Made by a program: the position numbers and the translations under genes. A DNA stretch of 64,000 nucleotides from EA-27 sp964396265 (GTDB lineage: Archaea > Thermoplasmatota > Thermoplasmata > RBG-16-68-12 > EA-27). The notes under the pieces are model-generated. The model saw only the letters and a program-made list of their open reading frames with translations. It was not told where the DNA came from and searched no databases. This document shows positions 39,762 to 48,931 of this stretch, piece after piece. Each line of letters begins with the position of its first letter. Position 1 is the first letter of the stretch. The stretch spans positions 1 to 64,000 of the forward strand of contig CAYNEM010000008.1 of the NCBI GenBank assembly GCA_964396265.1, given 5' to 3'.

Positions 39762-40664
39762 GTGGCGACGGTCCGCAAGCGCGTCGTGGGGAATCAGACG
39801 TACTATTACCTGGAACACTCCCTCCGAGCCGGCAAGGAGGTGCGGAAGAAGGAGCTGTATCTGGGGAAGACGCTACCTCATGACATGGAGGAGCGCAAGA
39901 AGGAATTCCTCGCCGAAATCTACCGGGAGCGGTGGCATCCCACTCTCGAGGCGATCCGGAGAGGATACGGCGGAGACCTGCGACGAACGCCTGCCTCGGC
40001 CCGCGGGGAGGCCCTTGAGTCTTTCGCGGTCCACTTCACGTATAACACGCAGCGGATCGAAGGCTCGACCCTCACCTTGCGTGAGACCGCCGACCTGCTC
40101 GAACGGGGCATCACGCCGGCGCAACGCCCCCTGGGTGACGTCCAGGAGGCCGAGGCGCACCGGGCCGTCTTCCGTTCTCTCCTCCGCGAGCGCAAGGACC
40201 TGTCGCTGTCCCTCGTGCTGCGATGGCATCACAGTCTGTTCGCGACGACGCGACAGGACATTGCGGGCCGGATCCGGGCGCACCAAGTCCTGATCTCAGG
40301 CAGCCGGTTCGTCCCGCCGTCGCCTGTGGAAGTGGATCCCCTGCTCCGCGAGTTCTTTCGGTGGTACGCCCGCTCGAAGGACCGGTTGCACCCGGTCGAG
40401 CTCGCAGCCCTGGTACACCTGAAGTTCGTGACGGTCCACCCTTTCTCGGACGGGAACGGCCGGATCGCGCGGCTTTTGATGAACTTCGTCCTGCATCGCC
40501 GGGGGTTCCCGATGTTCGACATCCCGTACACGGGAAGGAGGAGCTACTACACGGCCCTCGAGCGCGCGCAGACGAAACAGATCGAAACGATCTTCCTCCT
40601 GTGGTTCGCGCGGCGTTACGTCCGCGAGAACCATCGGTTCTTGCCCAAGTCCGGTGGGCATTGA
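39762..40664 (+). CDS. Fic-domain protein (AMPylase-type)
   Basis: 300 residues from a GTG at 39762. The Fic motif HPFSDGNGRIAR starts at His226, and the N-terminal region carries TQRIEGSTLT, which fits the (S/T)xxxE(G/N) inhibitory helix with the regulatory Glu. Fic proteins transfer AMP or other nucleotides to target proteins and are often toxin-like or self-regulated. An N-terminal strand-rich domain of about 45 residues (KRVVGNQTYYYLEHSLR) precedes, as in archaeal Fic proteins. It lies 190 bases beyond attR, so it is chromosomal or part of an older element. Confidence 0.9.
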   Translation: MATVRKRVVGNQTYYYLEHSLRAGKEVRKKELYLGKTLPHDMEERKKEFLAEIYRERWHPTLEAIRRGYGGDLRRTPASARGEALESFAVHFTYNTQRIEGSTLTLRETADLLERGITPAQRPLGDVQEAEAHRAVFRSLLRERKDLSLSLVLRWHHSLFATTRQDIAGRIRAHQVLISGSRFVPPSPVEVDPLLREFFRWYARSKDRLHPVELAALVHLKFVTVHPFSDGNGRIARLLMNFVLHRRGFPMFDIPYTGRRSYYTALERAQTKQIETIFLLWFARRYVRENHRFLPKSGGH

Positions 40665-40734
40665 CGGCAGACAACGCGGGAGAGGTCCCGTCGTTCGACC
40701 TTCGGGCCGCTCGCCGGTAGTGCGCCTTTGCGCC

Positions 40735-40926
40735 TCAAGCGATGGGTGCCGCATTCGGGACCGGTATCCGCCCCGGACCCTTCGCCCGGTGAAGCCACAA
40801 GATGTAGGCGAGGAAGCCGAGGCCCACGAAGGGCATCCCCAGGAACCTGGGACTCCCGCCGAGCCCTAGGATGATTGCGAACGTCGTGAAGAATCCGATG
40901 CACCCCGCGACGAAGGCGGACAACAT
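40735..40926 (-). CDS. Small two-TM membrane protein
   Basis: 63 residues from the ATG at 40926; the longer start at 40968 overlaps a TATA-like AATATTCATT at about 40968-40977. Two hydrophobic segments (about 3-22 and 29-46) and a short polar tail. No family recognised. It is divergent from the giant protein at 41019. Confidence 0.5.
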   Translation of the reverse strand: MLSAFVAGCIGFFTTFAIILGLGGSPRFLGMPFVGLGFLAYILWLHRAKGPGRIPVPNAAPIA

Positions 40927-41018
40927 CCGCTCCCCATCGCCTGAACCGCGCTGCCTCTTGGACCACAATATTCATTAGCACGCCTGCGCGATGGGCCTTC
41001 TGGAGGAGCGGGGAGATT

Positions 41019-44000
41019 ATGGGTCAATTCGGTGCAAACCTCTCGGGGCGGGTCGTGCCCAGCCTCGCGGTACTCCTAAGCTTCGGGGTTGCCCTGACAA
41101 GTCTTGCCGATTTGGCCGCAGCGTTGCCGGGAGACGTCTTGCTCATCGTGAATGAGCCTGAGCCGATGCCCGGTGGCATCGGTATCGGCGTTGAGTATGA
41201 CGGATCCAGAATCCTTTACACGCACGTGGGAGACAACAGGATACACTTCACGGACTTAAGCGGCGCGGACCTGGGTGAATTGTCCCTGACGAATTGGGAT
41301 GGCAGCCCATACACGGGGGACTGTTGTAATGCCATCGCGTTCAACTGGATGGACCGTTACCTCTACGGCGGAGGATGGGGCTCGACGAACCTCTCCAGAG
41401 TCGACATGAGAACCGGGGTCGTAACCATGGTCAAGGAAAATGCGATACCTCCACAAATCAGTTTCATCGACGGGCTCGCCTGGGATCCCACGACCAACAC
41501 GTTCTGGATGTCGGACGACGTCAGCTGCTTCGTCGAGCACCTCGACATCAGTGGCAACGACATCGGCGGGTTCGACGGCTGTATCTTGACCGGCTATGCC
41601 AACAGCGGTCTCGCGGTGGGGCTCGAGGGCACACTCTTCTATGCGACCGCCAGTGCGGGTCTCATCTACGCCCTTGACACCAGCAGCGACCCGCCGACGA
41701 CCCTGGGGGTGTTCTCCCACACCGGCGGCCGGGACGAGGACCTGTCCTGTGGCCCCAGGTACACGAAGTCCGACAACAGCGTCGTGACGACTCTCCTCTC
41801 GCAGGATGCCTACGACAACACGTTCGCCATCATCGAGATGGCGCCAGGTCGGTGCCTGACCCCGGATACTCCCGGCTACATCGACCTCTTCGTCTCGTCG
41901 GCCGACATTTGGTTTGTTCCGCCCGGACCGCTCCCCTTCGGGAGCGTTACATCCATCGAGGTGACGGCACGCAACCTTGGCACACAGGAGGCGCGTGACG
42001 TGTCGATTCGGTTCTACGACGGACCCCCACCGGGCGCGAACGCGATTGGCTCGGACCAGGTCGTCCCCTCCATCGCCGCATATGGCGGGACCGGCACCGC
42101 CTCCGTTCCGTGGACCGCAGGACCGCCGTGGGCGCACGAGATCTGCGTGGTCGTGGACCCGGACGACGCCATCCTCGAAAACGACGAGACGAACAATCAG
42201 GCGTGCGCAACGATCGAGGTCCTCCCGCCCTTGCTGGTCACGTCCCTATCGATCGGACAACCGAACTACACGGTGGCGATGACGTACGTCACCTCCGCCA
42301 CACCCCTCACGCTGACGGTCCTCGACCTGGGAGGCGTGGGCATCCAGGCAACGAAATACTGGCTCGACTCCGGTCCGTGGAACGTCTACGCCAGCCCCTT
42401 CACGCTCACGGGCGAGGGCGAACACTTCGTCGAGTGGTACAGCGTGGACGACCTTGGGAATGCGGAGGCGGTGCAGTGGACGTACATCCGGGTGGACGAC
42501 ACGCCGCCCTCGACGTCCCTGATAGTCGGCGACCCGAAGTACCTCGTCGGCGGAACGTTCGTGACCTCGGCGACTCCCCTGAGCGTCGTGGCGTTGGACG
42601 GGGGCGTGACCCCGGTGGGGATCGAGGCCACGGAGTATCGGGTGGACGGCGGGCCATGGCTGGCTTACTCCGCGCCGTTCGCCCTCGCAGGTGACGGTCT
42701 CCATGGGATTGCATTGCGGTCCCGGGACTGGCTCGGGAACGCCGAGCTTCCGGTCACGGCCGGCATCGTCGTCGACGACACGCCGCCCATCACCGGTATC
42801 TCCCCGTCCACGGGACCCTTCACACCGCAGACGTCGTTCACGCTTTCTGCAACCGACGCGGGGAGCGGGGTCGCGCGCAGCGAATACCGGATCGACGGTG
42901 GCGCGTTCCTCGGCTACGGCGCCCCGTTCACGGTCCCTCCGGGTTCACACCGCATCTTCTATCGATCGGACGACCATCTGGAAAATCTCGAGGCGGAACG
43001 CACCCTCGACGTGGACGTGGGGTCCCTTCCTCCCGTCACGCTCCTCATTATCGGGGAGCCGCAATGGGATGCTCCACCCCTCTATGTGACGTCTGCGACG
43101 CGCCTCTCGCTCGCCGCCACGGACCGGAGCTCTCTCGGCATACGTAGCACGAGGTATCGCGTGGATAGCGGGACGTGGGCCAACTACACCGCGACCGGGC
43201 CGTTCACGTTGACCGGGGAAGCGGAGCACGTCCTCGAGTGGTACAGCGAGGACTTCGCGGGGAACCTGGAGGTCGTGCAGTCAACGGTCGTGCGCGTGGA
43301 CGACACGCCGCCGGCAACGACAGTGGAGATCGGGGACCCGAGGTACCTCGTCGGGGGCAACTTCGTGAAGTCGACCACGCCCATCACGCTTCGTGCGGTG
43401 GACGGTGGAGTCTTGCCGGTGGGGCTCGCATCCCTCGACGTCCGAATCGACGGCGGGTCGTGGACGCCCTCCCTGGGATCTTTCACGGTTTCGGGCCCGG
43501 ACGGGCCCAGGCGGATTGAGTACGCCGCTGCGGACCGTCTCGGGAACCGCGAGACCGGGTTCCTCGACCTCTTCCTCGACGACGCGGCGCCGGTGACGGA
43601 GATCTCTCCTGCCGATGGACCGTCCTCCCCGGACATCGTGTTCACGCTCGCCCCGACCGACCCCGGGAGCGGGGTCGCCCGCACGGAATACCGAATCGAC
43701 GGAGGGGCGTGGCTTCCTTATGATGGAGGGTTCTCCATCTCCGTCGGAGACCACGTCATCGGGTATCGCTCCGTGGACAACCTGGGCAACGAGGAACGGG
43801 AGCGAACGCTCGACGTGCGCATCAGGACGGTCGTGTCGGTCAACACGAATTTGAAGCCCTTCGTGGCTGCGGTGTTCGCGATTACATTGGTGGTCGTCGG
43901 CCTGCGGTCTGCGCGTCGCGCGCCTTGGCGGGGCGTGGCCACCTGGAAGGGCAGGTCCCAAGCGTTCCTCGCGACCTCGCTCCCGTTCGTGGCGGCGGAG

Positions 44001-44192
44001 GCGACAACGGGCATCGTGTCCCTGTTCACCGGGATGCTCGCGATTCCGCCCCTCCTTGGACTCGGCATGGTCGTGGACGTCGCCATCCTAGCCGCGGGCT
44101 TGATCATCTTCATTCTTCGAGCGAGACGCACGGGCGGTCGTAGGGTCAGGACATCCCACGACGCTGCACCCGTTACGGCATTGAATCTCTGA
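41019..44192 (+). CDS. Giant surface protein: propeller, CARDB and OmpL47-like repeats
   Basis: 1057 residues with a signal segment at about 12-36. The first 290 residues look like a beta-propeller with YDGSRILY..., DGLAWDPTTNTFWMSDD motifs. A CARDB-like domain follows (about 295-400: VTARNLGTQEARDVSIRFYDG), then six Ig-like/OmpL47-type repeats separated by VDDTPP motifs (400-950), and three C-terminal membrane segments. The repeats and the three-TM C-terminus are like those of the VWA protein at 12101, so the two are paralogues with different N-terminal heads. Expected at the cell surface. A Shine-Dalgarno-like GGAGGAGCGGGGA precedes the ATG. Confidence 0.85.
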   Translation: MGQFGANLSGRVVPSLAVLLSFGVALTSLADLAAALPGDVLLIVNEPEPMPGGIGIGVEYDGSRILYTHVGDNRIHFTDLSGADLGELSLTNWDGSPYTGDCCNAIAFNWMDRYLYGGGWGSTNLSRVDMRTGVVTMVKENAIPPQISFIDGLAWDPTTNTFWMSDDVSCFVEHLDISGNDIGGFDGCILTGYANSGLAVGLEGTLFYATASAGLIYALDTSSDPPTTLGVFSHTGGRDEDLSCGPRYTKSDNSVVTTLLSQDAYDNTFAIIEMAPGRCLTPDTPGYIDLFVSSADIWFVPPGPLPFGSVTSIEVTARNLGTQEARDVSIRFYDGPPPGANAIGSDQVVPSIAAYGGTGTASVPWTAGPPWAHEICVVVDPDDAILENDETNNQACATIEVLPPLLVTSLSIGQPNYTVAMTYVTSATPLTLTVLDLGGVGIQATKYWLDSGPWNVYASPFTLTGEGEHFVEWYSVDDLGNAEAVQWTYIRVDDTPPSTSLIVGDPKYLVGGTFVTSATPLSVVALDGGVTPVGIEATEYRVDGGPWLAYSAPFALAGDGLHGIALRSRDWLGNAELPVTAGIVVDDTPPITGISPSTGPFTPQTSFTLSATDAGSGVARSEYRIDGGAFLGYGAPFTVPPGSHRIFYRSDDHLENLEAERTLDVDVGSLPPVTLLIIGEPQWDAPPLYVTSATRLSLAATDRSSLGIRSTRYRVDSGTWANYTATGPFTLTGEAEHVLEWYSEDFAGNLEVVQSTVVRVDDTPPATTVEIGDPRYLVGGNFVKSTTPITLRAVDGGVLPVGLASLDVRIDGGSWTPSLGSFTVSGPDGPRRIEYAAADRLGNRETGFLDLFLDDAAPVTEISPADGPSSPDIVFTLAPTDPGSGVARTEYRIDGGAWLPYDGGFSISVGDHVIGYRSVDNLGNEERERTLDVRIRTVVSVNTNLKPFVAAVFAITLVVVGLRSARRAPWRGVATWKGRSQAFLATSLPFVAAEATTGIVSLFTGMLAIPPLLGLGMVVDVAILAAGLIIFILRARRTGGRRVRTSHDAAPVTALNL

Positions 44193-44269
44193 CGCAAAGT
44201 CACGGTGGTGGTAGGTCGCGAGGCGGTGGCGCGGGAGGTCTCCGCTTACGCTTCCGGGAGCGTCTCGCC

Positions 44270-45016
44270 TCAGCGGCTTCGGAGCTTCGAGAGGAGGCGG
44301 AGAATCTCGATGTACAGCCAGATGAGGGTGACGAGGAGCCCGAAGGCGGCGTACCACTCGAGGTGCTTCGGCGCGCCCTGCTTCGCGCCCTCCTCGATGA
44401 ACCCGAAGTCGAGGACGAAGTTGAGCGCCGCGATCGCGACCACGAAGACGCTGAATGCGATCGACAGCGGGTCGCTGCTGTAGAAGAAGAACGGACGGAA
44501 GCCGAAAAGGCTCAGGATGATGCCGGCGAAGTACACGATCATGATTGCACCGGTGGCGGCGACGATGCCCTTGACGAATCGCGGCGTGGCCTGGAGCACG
44601 CGGACCCGGTAGAGGACGAGGATGAGCGCGAACACCCCGAAGGTGAGCGCGACGGCCTGGAGAAGGATGCCGGGATAGACGACCTCGAACCCTGCGGAGA
44701 GGCCGCCGAGCAGCAGCCCCTCGAGGATGGCGTAGGCGGGGGCCGTCGCCGAGGCCCACGTCGGCTTGAACACCGTCACGAGGGCGACGATGAGCCCCCC
44801 GATCATACCGACCATCATCAGGAGGAAGACGAGGGCGAAGTCGCCCGCGACGAAGAACGACCATGTGACGATCGAGCTGATGAGGACGAGCAGGAGCAGG
44901 ATCCCCGTCTTCGTGGCGGTGCCCTCGACGGTCATCGTGCCGGCGTGCTCCCAGCCGGCGGATTGCTGGGCCAGCCTCTGGAACCGGTTGGCGAACACGG
45001 GGTTCGATGTGCGCAC
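44270..45016 (-). CDS. Bax inhibitor-1/YccA-family membrane protein
   Basis: 248 residues from a GTG at 45016 (VRTSNPVFANRF), matching the usual start of bacterial YccA-type relatives (RSSNPVF). Seven membrane segments and the family's PAYAILEGLLLGGLS signature near residue 95 are visible, with a final GLLVTLIWLYIEILRLLSKL helix. Family members are calcium-leak or stress-related membrane proteins; YccA itself modulates FtsH proteolysis. The role in archaea is unknown. Codons upstream of the GTG look non-coding. Confidence 0.85.
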   Translation of the reverse strand: MRTSNPVFANRFQRLAQQSAGWEHAGTMTVEGTATKTGILLLLVLISSIVTWSFFVAGDFALVFLLMMVGMIGGLIVALVTVFKPTWASATAPAYAILEGLLLGGLSAGFEVVYPGILLQAVALTFGVFALILVLYRVRVLQATPRFVKGIVAATGAIMIVYFAGIILSLFGFRPFFFYSSDPLSIAFSVFVVAIAALNFVLDFGFIEEGAKQGAPKHLEWYAAFGLLVTLIWLYIEILRLLSKLRSR

Positions 45017-45161
45017 TCCCTTACGCCTCGCGGTCGCATCAGCGCATCCATCAGATAAGTGCTTCGGGGGATGCCCCACTCGGCATCGAGGAAGCAGACG
45101 CGTCATACCCGGTAACCTCCGCCGGCAAGGCTTACATAGGGGCGCGGGGTAGTGCGGCCCG

Positions 45162-46226
45162 ATGGACGTCCAGATTGTCCCGTTCGACCCCGAGACCGCC
45201 ACACGCGAGGAGTGGGCGCGGTACCACGCGTACCGGAGGCTTCGGCACGCGGAGACGGACCCGGACGACCCGGTCGGCGAGGACGCGACCGCCGAGGCAT
45301 GGATGCGGCGTCCCCACCCGCACTGGAAGAGCTTCCATCGCGCCGTGCTCGATCCCGAGCCGCCCCATCCGATGATCGGCGAGGTCTACTTCGAGGTGAC
45401 CCGGCCCGGGTCCCCCTCCCACGAGACGAACAAGCACATCGCGTGGGTCGGCCTCGAACTCCTCCGCCATTACCGCCACGCCGGGCTCGGCCGATCCCTG
45501 CTTCCGCACATCCTCACCCAGACCCGCGAACACGAGCGGACCGTGCTGCAGTCGTGGAGCGAGGAGGCGGACGGGAAGGCGTTCGCGACGGCGATCGGCG
45601 CGAAGGTCGTGCAGAACCGCCGCCAGAACCGGCTCGACATGGACCGCGTCGACTGGGCGATGGTGGACCGCTGGGCGGCGGAGGGACCGCAGCGGTCCCC
45701 CGGCACCACGCTGCGCTGGTTCGTGAACCGCGTCGACGACGACATCCTGCCGGCGTACTGCCCGCTCTTCTCCGAGGTGTTCAACCGCCAGCCGTTCGAC
45801 GAGACGGACCACGGGAAGTACGTGTTCACGCCGGAGAACTTCCGGGACCGCGAGGCGCGGAACGCGGAGGCCGGGAGCACGTGGGTCACCGCTATCTCCC
45901 AAGAGGCGGATGGTTCGCTATCCGGTCTCACGGATGTCACGTACGCCCCGGACGAGGCGACGATGCTCTGGCAGGGCCTCACGGGCGTGGGCGACGCGTA
46001 CCTGGGCCGCGGCCTCGGGAAGTGGCTCAAGGCGGCGATGATGCTCCGCGTGCACCGCGAGTTCCCCAAGGTCCGATTCGTGGTGACGGGGAACGCGTCC
46101 TCGAACGAGGCGATGCTCTCGATCAACGAGAGGCTCGGCTTCCGTACGCACAAGGAGCCGGTCGTCGTGGAGATGAGCCGGGATGCCCTCGAGACCTACG
46201 TTCGCTCTCATGGGCGAGTCTCGTAG
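45162..46226 (+). CDS. GNAT-family acetyltransferase, two-domain
   Basis: 354 residues, long enough for two tandem GNAT folds. The first shows VGLELLRHYRHAGLGRSLLPHIL (acetyl-CoA-binding Arg/Gly loop), the second LTGVGDAYLGRGLGKWLKAAMMLR and VTGNASSNEAMLSINERLGF, the typical C-terminal GNAT end. This architecture resembles mycothiol synthase-like proteins, but the substrate is unknown. A TATA-like GGCTTACATAG lies about 25 bases before the ATG at 45162. Confidence 0.85.
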   Translation: MDVQIVPFDPETATREEWARYHAYRRLRHAETDPDDPVGEDATAEAWMRRPHPHWKSFHRAVLDPEPPHPMIGEVYFEVTRPGSPSHETNKHIAWVGLELLRHYRHAGLGRSLLPHILTQTREHERTVLQSWSEEADGKAFATAIGAKVVQNRRQNRLDMDRVDWAMVDRWAAEGPQRSPGTTLRWFVNRVDDDILPAYCPLFSEVFNRQPFDETDHGKYVFTPENFRDREARNAEAGSTWVTAISQEADGSLSGLTDVTYAPDEATMLWQGLTGVGDAYLGRGLGKWLKAAMMLRVHREFPKVRFVVTGNASSNEAMLSINERLGFRTHKEPVVVEMSRDALETYVRSHGRVS

Positions 46227-46300
46227 AAGTCTCGCTGGAACTACTCGCCAGCGACATGGACTTGCTCGACCACGGCGAGGCGATTGCGTCGAGTCCAAAA

Positions 46301-46909
46301 TCAACGCCGCGCTTGGCTTCGGGGTGCGCGGGGTTTCCGAGAGGACGGGGACGATTGTCGATGAACTCCGGGCTTCGCTGTCGCGCGCGAGGGAGCGCGT
46401 CCACCCTCCAAGCGGTGTCGCATCTCCCACGTTCGTGTGAAGCCCAAGCGCGCATACACGCCGCGACCGTCCTCGGCAGCGTGAAGGGTCATGCGCGGAT
46501 ACCCTTGTCTCTTAGCCCACCGGACCGCCTCTCGCACGATGCGGGACGCGAGCCCTCGCCCTCGATAGTCCAGTTCAGTATACATCGACATCAAGTAGGG
46601 TTGAACGCGATTCTTGCGTCCGGGCCGGGGCTGGATCTCCTGCAGCCACACGCAGCCGCCTGCGACCACGCGGCCCGACCTGGTTTCCGCCACCCATCCG
46701 ACAAGGGTGCCGTTCCGGATTCGATCGCGCGCCCATCGACGATACACGCGGTCCGCTTTGTCGAGCTCCGCGTCCGTGAGGTCGTCGATCTCGCGCCACA
46801 TGCCTCGCCGCTGCTGCACTAGGGCATCGAGGTCGTTCAGCCTCGCAGGACGCACCCGGACTCGTTTGCCCGCAGGTGGCACGGCCGCGGCGTACGGCGA
46901 CGCCGCCAA
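46301..46909 (-). CDS. GNAT-family acetyltransferase
   Basis: 202 residues. GNAT motif A is seen as LDYRGRGLASRIVREAVRWAKRQG near residue 113, and the family's end is TLHAAEDGRGVYARLGFTRTWEM. The last 30 residues are a basic, low-complexity tail that may be the result of a shifted stop. Substrate unknown. Convergent with the two-domain GNAT gene. Confidence 0.82.
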   Translation of the reverse strand: MAASPYAAAVPPAGKRVRVRPARLNDLDALVQQRRGMWREIDDLTDAELDKADRVYRRWARDRIRNGTLVGWVAETRSGRVVAGGCVWLQEIQPRPGRKNRVQPYLMSMYTELDYRGRGLASRIVREAVRWAKRQGYPRMTLHAAEDGRGVYARLGFTRTWEMRHRLEGGRAPSRATAKPGVHRQSSPSSRKPRAPRSQARR

Positions 46910-46919
46910 AAACCTTCGC

Positions 46920-47705
46920 CTAGGCCTTCACGCGTCGCCCGCTGATGTCCCGCCGCCAATGGCCGAAGTCGTGGGACTTGGCGAGGTCGTCGCCCCAGAA
47001 GATGGGTCCGTCCGTGCAGACGAGGCGATCGTCCAGGACGCAGGCGTCGCAGATCCCGATGCCGCACTTCATGTACCGCTCAAGGGAGGCCTGCACGCGC
47101 ACGCCCGAGGCGTTGGCGGTGTCGACAACCTTCTTCATCATGACCTCGGGGCCGCATGTGAGGACCATGTCGAACGTGCCTTCGTGGAGGAGTTTGGCGG
47201 CGATATCCGTGACGAACCCGTGGTGGCCCGCGCTGCCATCGTCCGTCGCGACGTGCACGGGCCCGCACGCCTTCGCGCGTTCAAGCAACGTGAGCTCCTG
47301 CTTCGTCCTCCCCCCGAACGCCGTCTCGATCGCGATCCCCGCTTCAGAATACGCCTCGATGGCGGCGATGACGGAGGCGATGCCCACCCCTCCGGCCACC
47401 GCCAGAGCGCGGCGCCCTTCGATCGCGAACGCGTTCCCGTACGGACCGCGGACGCCGACCCGATAGCCCTGCCTCGCCTCCGCCGCCAACGCGCGCGTCG
47501 CGTCTCCGTACTCCCGCACCGTGACACCCATCGGGTCCCCGAGGTACGAGTACGCCATCGGCACCTCGTCCGCGCGCGGGATCCAAAGCATGAGGAACTG
47601 CCCGGGCCGCGGGCTCATGTCCGCGCGGAACCGGTACGTCTTCGTGTCCGGGCTCTCGGCGACCACGTCCTCGAGGGCGACTATCTGTGTGAGCCTACTT
47701 CCCAT
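46920..47705 (-). CDS. pyrK: Dihydroorotate dehydrogenase electron-transfer subunit PyrK
   Basis: 261 residues from the ATG at 47705, which overlaps the end of pyrD by 11 bases. FAD-binding ferredoxin-reductase-type N-terminus (PRPGQFLMLWIPRADEVPMAYS), NAD-binding GGVGIASVIAAIEAY, then LTCGPEVMMKKV and a C-terminal [2Fe-2S] site with CGIGICDACVLDDRLVCTDGP. It carries electrons from dihydroorotate oxidation in PyrD to NAD. Complete length. Confidence 0.93.
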   Translation of the reverse strand: MGSRLTQIVALEDVVAESPDTKTYRFRADMSPRPGQFLMLWIPRADEVPMAYSYLGDPMGVTVREYGDATRALAAEARQGYRVGVRGPYGNAFAIEGRRALAVAGGVGIASVIAAIEAYSEAGIAIETAFGGRTKQELTLLERAKACGPVHVATDDGSAGHHGFVTDIAAKLLHEGTFDMVLTCGPEVMMKKVVDTANASGVRVQASLERYMKCGIGICDACVLDDRLVCTDGPIFWGDDLAKSHDFGHWRRDISGRRVKA

Positions 47706-48606
47706 GCGCTGCCCCCACGAGGTCCGCGACGCGCGCATACCCGTTCGCGTCCATCCAGGCGGACATCTCGCCGCACACCTTCGCGAACACGTCGAGGCCG
47801 CGCGTGAGGATCGACGTCCCGATCTGCACCGCGCTCGCCCCTGCCATCAGGTACTCGATTGCGTCCTCACCGGTCTCGATCCCGCCGACGCCGACGATCG
47901 GGATATCCACGGAATCGCGGATCTCGTACACGCACCGGAGGCCGACGGGCTTGATCGCGGGCCCGCTGAGGCCCCCGTATACGTTTCTCAATATTGGCAT
48001 GCGCAGGTCCGCGGAGATCGCGATGGCCTTCACGGTGTTGATCGCAGTGACGGCGTCGGCTCCCCCGCGCCTGGCGGCGTCCGCGAAGGAGGCGACGTCC
48101 GCGACGTTCGGGGAGAGCTTCGAGAACACGGGTACGCGCACGGCGCGTTTCACCGCGCGCGTGATCTCCTCGACGGCCTGCGGGTCCTGCGCGACCTCCG
48201 TGCCGAGGCCCTTCGCGTGGGGGCACGAGAGGTTCAGCTCTACCGCCAGGACGCCGTACGAGGCCATCCGCCCCGCGACGGCGGCGAACTCCTCCGCGTC
48301 CTTCCCGTACACGGACCCGATGACGGCGGCGCCCCCGTCCCGCGCGTGCTTCACCTCGTGCTCGTAGTCCACGATCCCGGGGTTCGGGAGGCCCACAGCA
48401 TTCAGCAGGCCGACGGGGATCTCGACGACGGTCGGGTTCAGGTTCCCCGCGCGCGGTTCCGGTCCGACCGACTTCGTGACGACCGCCCCCGCGCCCGCGT
48501 GATAGACGCGGAGCATCGAGCCTCCCGTCTCGTCGAGGAACCCGGAGGCGAGCATCGTGGGATTTCGCAAGCGCAGCCCCGCGACCTCGGCCTCGAGGTT
48601 GGCCAT
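47695..48606 (-). CDS. pyrD: Dihydroorotate dehydrogenase PyrD
   Basis: 303 residues from the ATG at 48606. A class 1B-type TIM barrel: MLASGFLDETGGSML, NAVGLPNPG, the active-site Cys in ELNLSCPHAKGLG, KLSPNVADV, and the FMN phosphate loops GLSGPAIKPVGLRCV and GVGGIETGEDAIEYLMAGASAVQIGT. It oxidises dihydroorotate to orotate in pyrimidine synthesis. The coupled pyrK overlaps by 11 bases, so the two-subunit NAD-linked enzyme is encoded together. Confidence 0.95.
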   Translation of the reverse strand: MANLEAEVAGLRLRNPTMLASGFLDETGGSMLRVYHAGAGAVVTKSVGPEPRAGNLNPTVVEIPVGLLNAVGLPNPGIVDYEHEVKHARDGGAAVIGSVYGKDAEEFAAVAGRMASYGVLAVELNLSCPHAKGLGTEVAQDPQAVEEITRAVKRAVRVPVFSKLSPNVADVASFADAARRGGADAVTAINTVKAIAISADLRMPILRNVYGGLSGPAIKPVGLRCVYEIRDSVDIPIVGVGGIETGEDAIEYLMAGASAVQIGTSILTRGLDVFAKVCGEMSAWMDANGYARVADLVGAAHGK

Positions 48607-48696
48607 CCGGGCGGGGAGAGGCGGCGGGCGCTTAAGGGTTCGCCGCGCGAAAATCAGGACGCAACGCTTAAGCCGCCAAAGGGGGCTCGCGCGGTC

Positions 48697-48906
48697 GTGG
48701 CAAAGGAGTTCTGCCCCGCCTGCCAAAGGCCGATGGAGGCAGGCTTCCTGGTGACGGAGAGCCTCATGGAGGGCGCGAAGTGGATGAAGGAGAGGACGCG
48801 GCTCGCCCTCGGCGGCGAGGTCCTCACGGAAGCGGACAACTGGGGGAACGTGTACCTCAACGCGTTCCGCTGCTTTTCCTGCCGCCGCCTCTCCCTGACG
48901 TATTGA
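48697..48906 (+). CDS. Small zinc-binding protein (DUF6487-like)
   Basis: 69 residues from a GTG at 48697. CPACQRPMEAG near the N-terminus and NAFRCFSCRRLSLTY at the C-terminus form two CxxC pairs, a knuckle pattern of small zinc proteins. The central region (GGEVLTEADNWGNVY) fits a compact beta fold. Function unknown. Divergent from pyrD with a start region of about 90 bases between them. Confidence 0.68.
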   Translation: MAKEFCPACQRPMEAGFLVTESLMEGAKWMKERTRLALGGEVLTEADNWGNVYLNAFRCFSCRRLSLTY

Positions 48907-48931
48907 CCTCGACCCGCGGATCGTTCGTCCC

